Shown piece by piece: positions 6,326-6,326 of a DNA stretch of 6,326 nucleotides. The stretch is from an uncultured Erysipelotrichaceae bacterium (GTDB lineage: Bacteria > Bacillota_I > Bacilli_A > Erysipelotrichales > Erysipelotrichaceae). The position numbers were made by a program, and so were the translations under genes. How positions within the stretch are numbered: position 1 is the first letter of the stretch; each line of letters starts with the position of its first letter. The notes beneath the pieces were generated by a model. It saw nothing but the letters and a program-made list of their open reading frames with translations, did not search any database and was not told the DNA's origin. The stretch covers positions 1 through 6,326 of the forward strand of contig CADBMY010000323.1 in NCBI GenBank assembly GCA_902795905.1, in the 5' to 3' direction.

Positions 6326-6326
6326 C

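Overview
The window is a compact stretch of a cell-surface polysaccharide locus, with every supported gene on the minus strand. Gene families, strong AGGAGG-type ribosome binding sites, very short intergenic gaps, moderate GC content and a CpsA/Wzg-type LCP protein all point to a Gram-positive member of the Bacillota. An Erysipelotrichia-like gut bacterium is my guess, but the sequence alone does not prove it. No RNA gene, mobile element or CRISPR array was seen.

Reading in the direction of transcription (right to left):
(1) 6325-4835: a multi-spanning membrane protein resembling O-antigen polymerases/ligases. Its frame is open through the right edge, so its 5' end lies outside the window.
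(2) 4831-3854: a cytoplasmic GT-A family 2 glycosyltransferase, only 3 nt after the polymerase stop.
(3) 3853-3770: an 84-nt gap, the only non-trivial one in the window. It holds a probable intrinsic terminator followed at once by a perfect TATAAT box, so it probably separates two transcription units.
(4) 3769-2843: a GtrB/DPM1-like membrane glycosyltransferase that probably makes a polyprenyl-phosphate sugar. Its start is the ATG at 3769, not the TTG at 3775.
(5) 2821-2087: an unrecognised protein with one membrane anchor and an extracellular domain.
(6) 2076-1: a long LytR-CpsA-Psr protein whose 3' end runs off the left edge. It has three N-terminal membrane helices, a CpsA-like accessory domain, the LCP catalytic domain, and an unusual tail of Cys/aromatic repeats separated by Thr/Pro-rich linkers.

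The genes fit one process. Glycosyltransferases build or decorate lipid-linked glycans, a Wzy/WaaL-like enzyme polymerises or transfers them outside the membrane, and the LCP enzyme attaches finished polymer to peptidoglycan. The last three genes are tightly spaced, which suggests the unknown membrane protein works with the LCP enzyme or its polymer. Most notable are the repeat-bearing LCP tail, substitutions at conserved LCP positions, the unknown partner protein, and the overlapping terminator-promoter arrangement.
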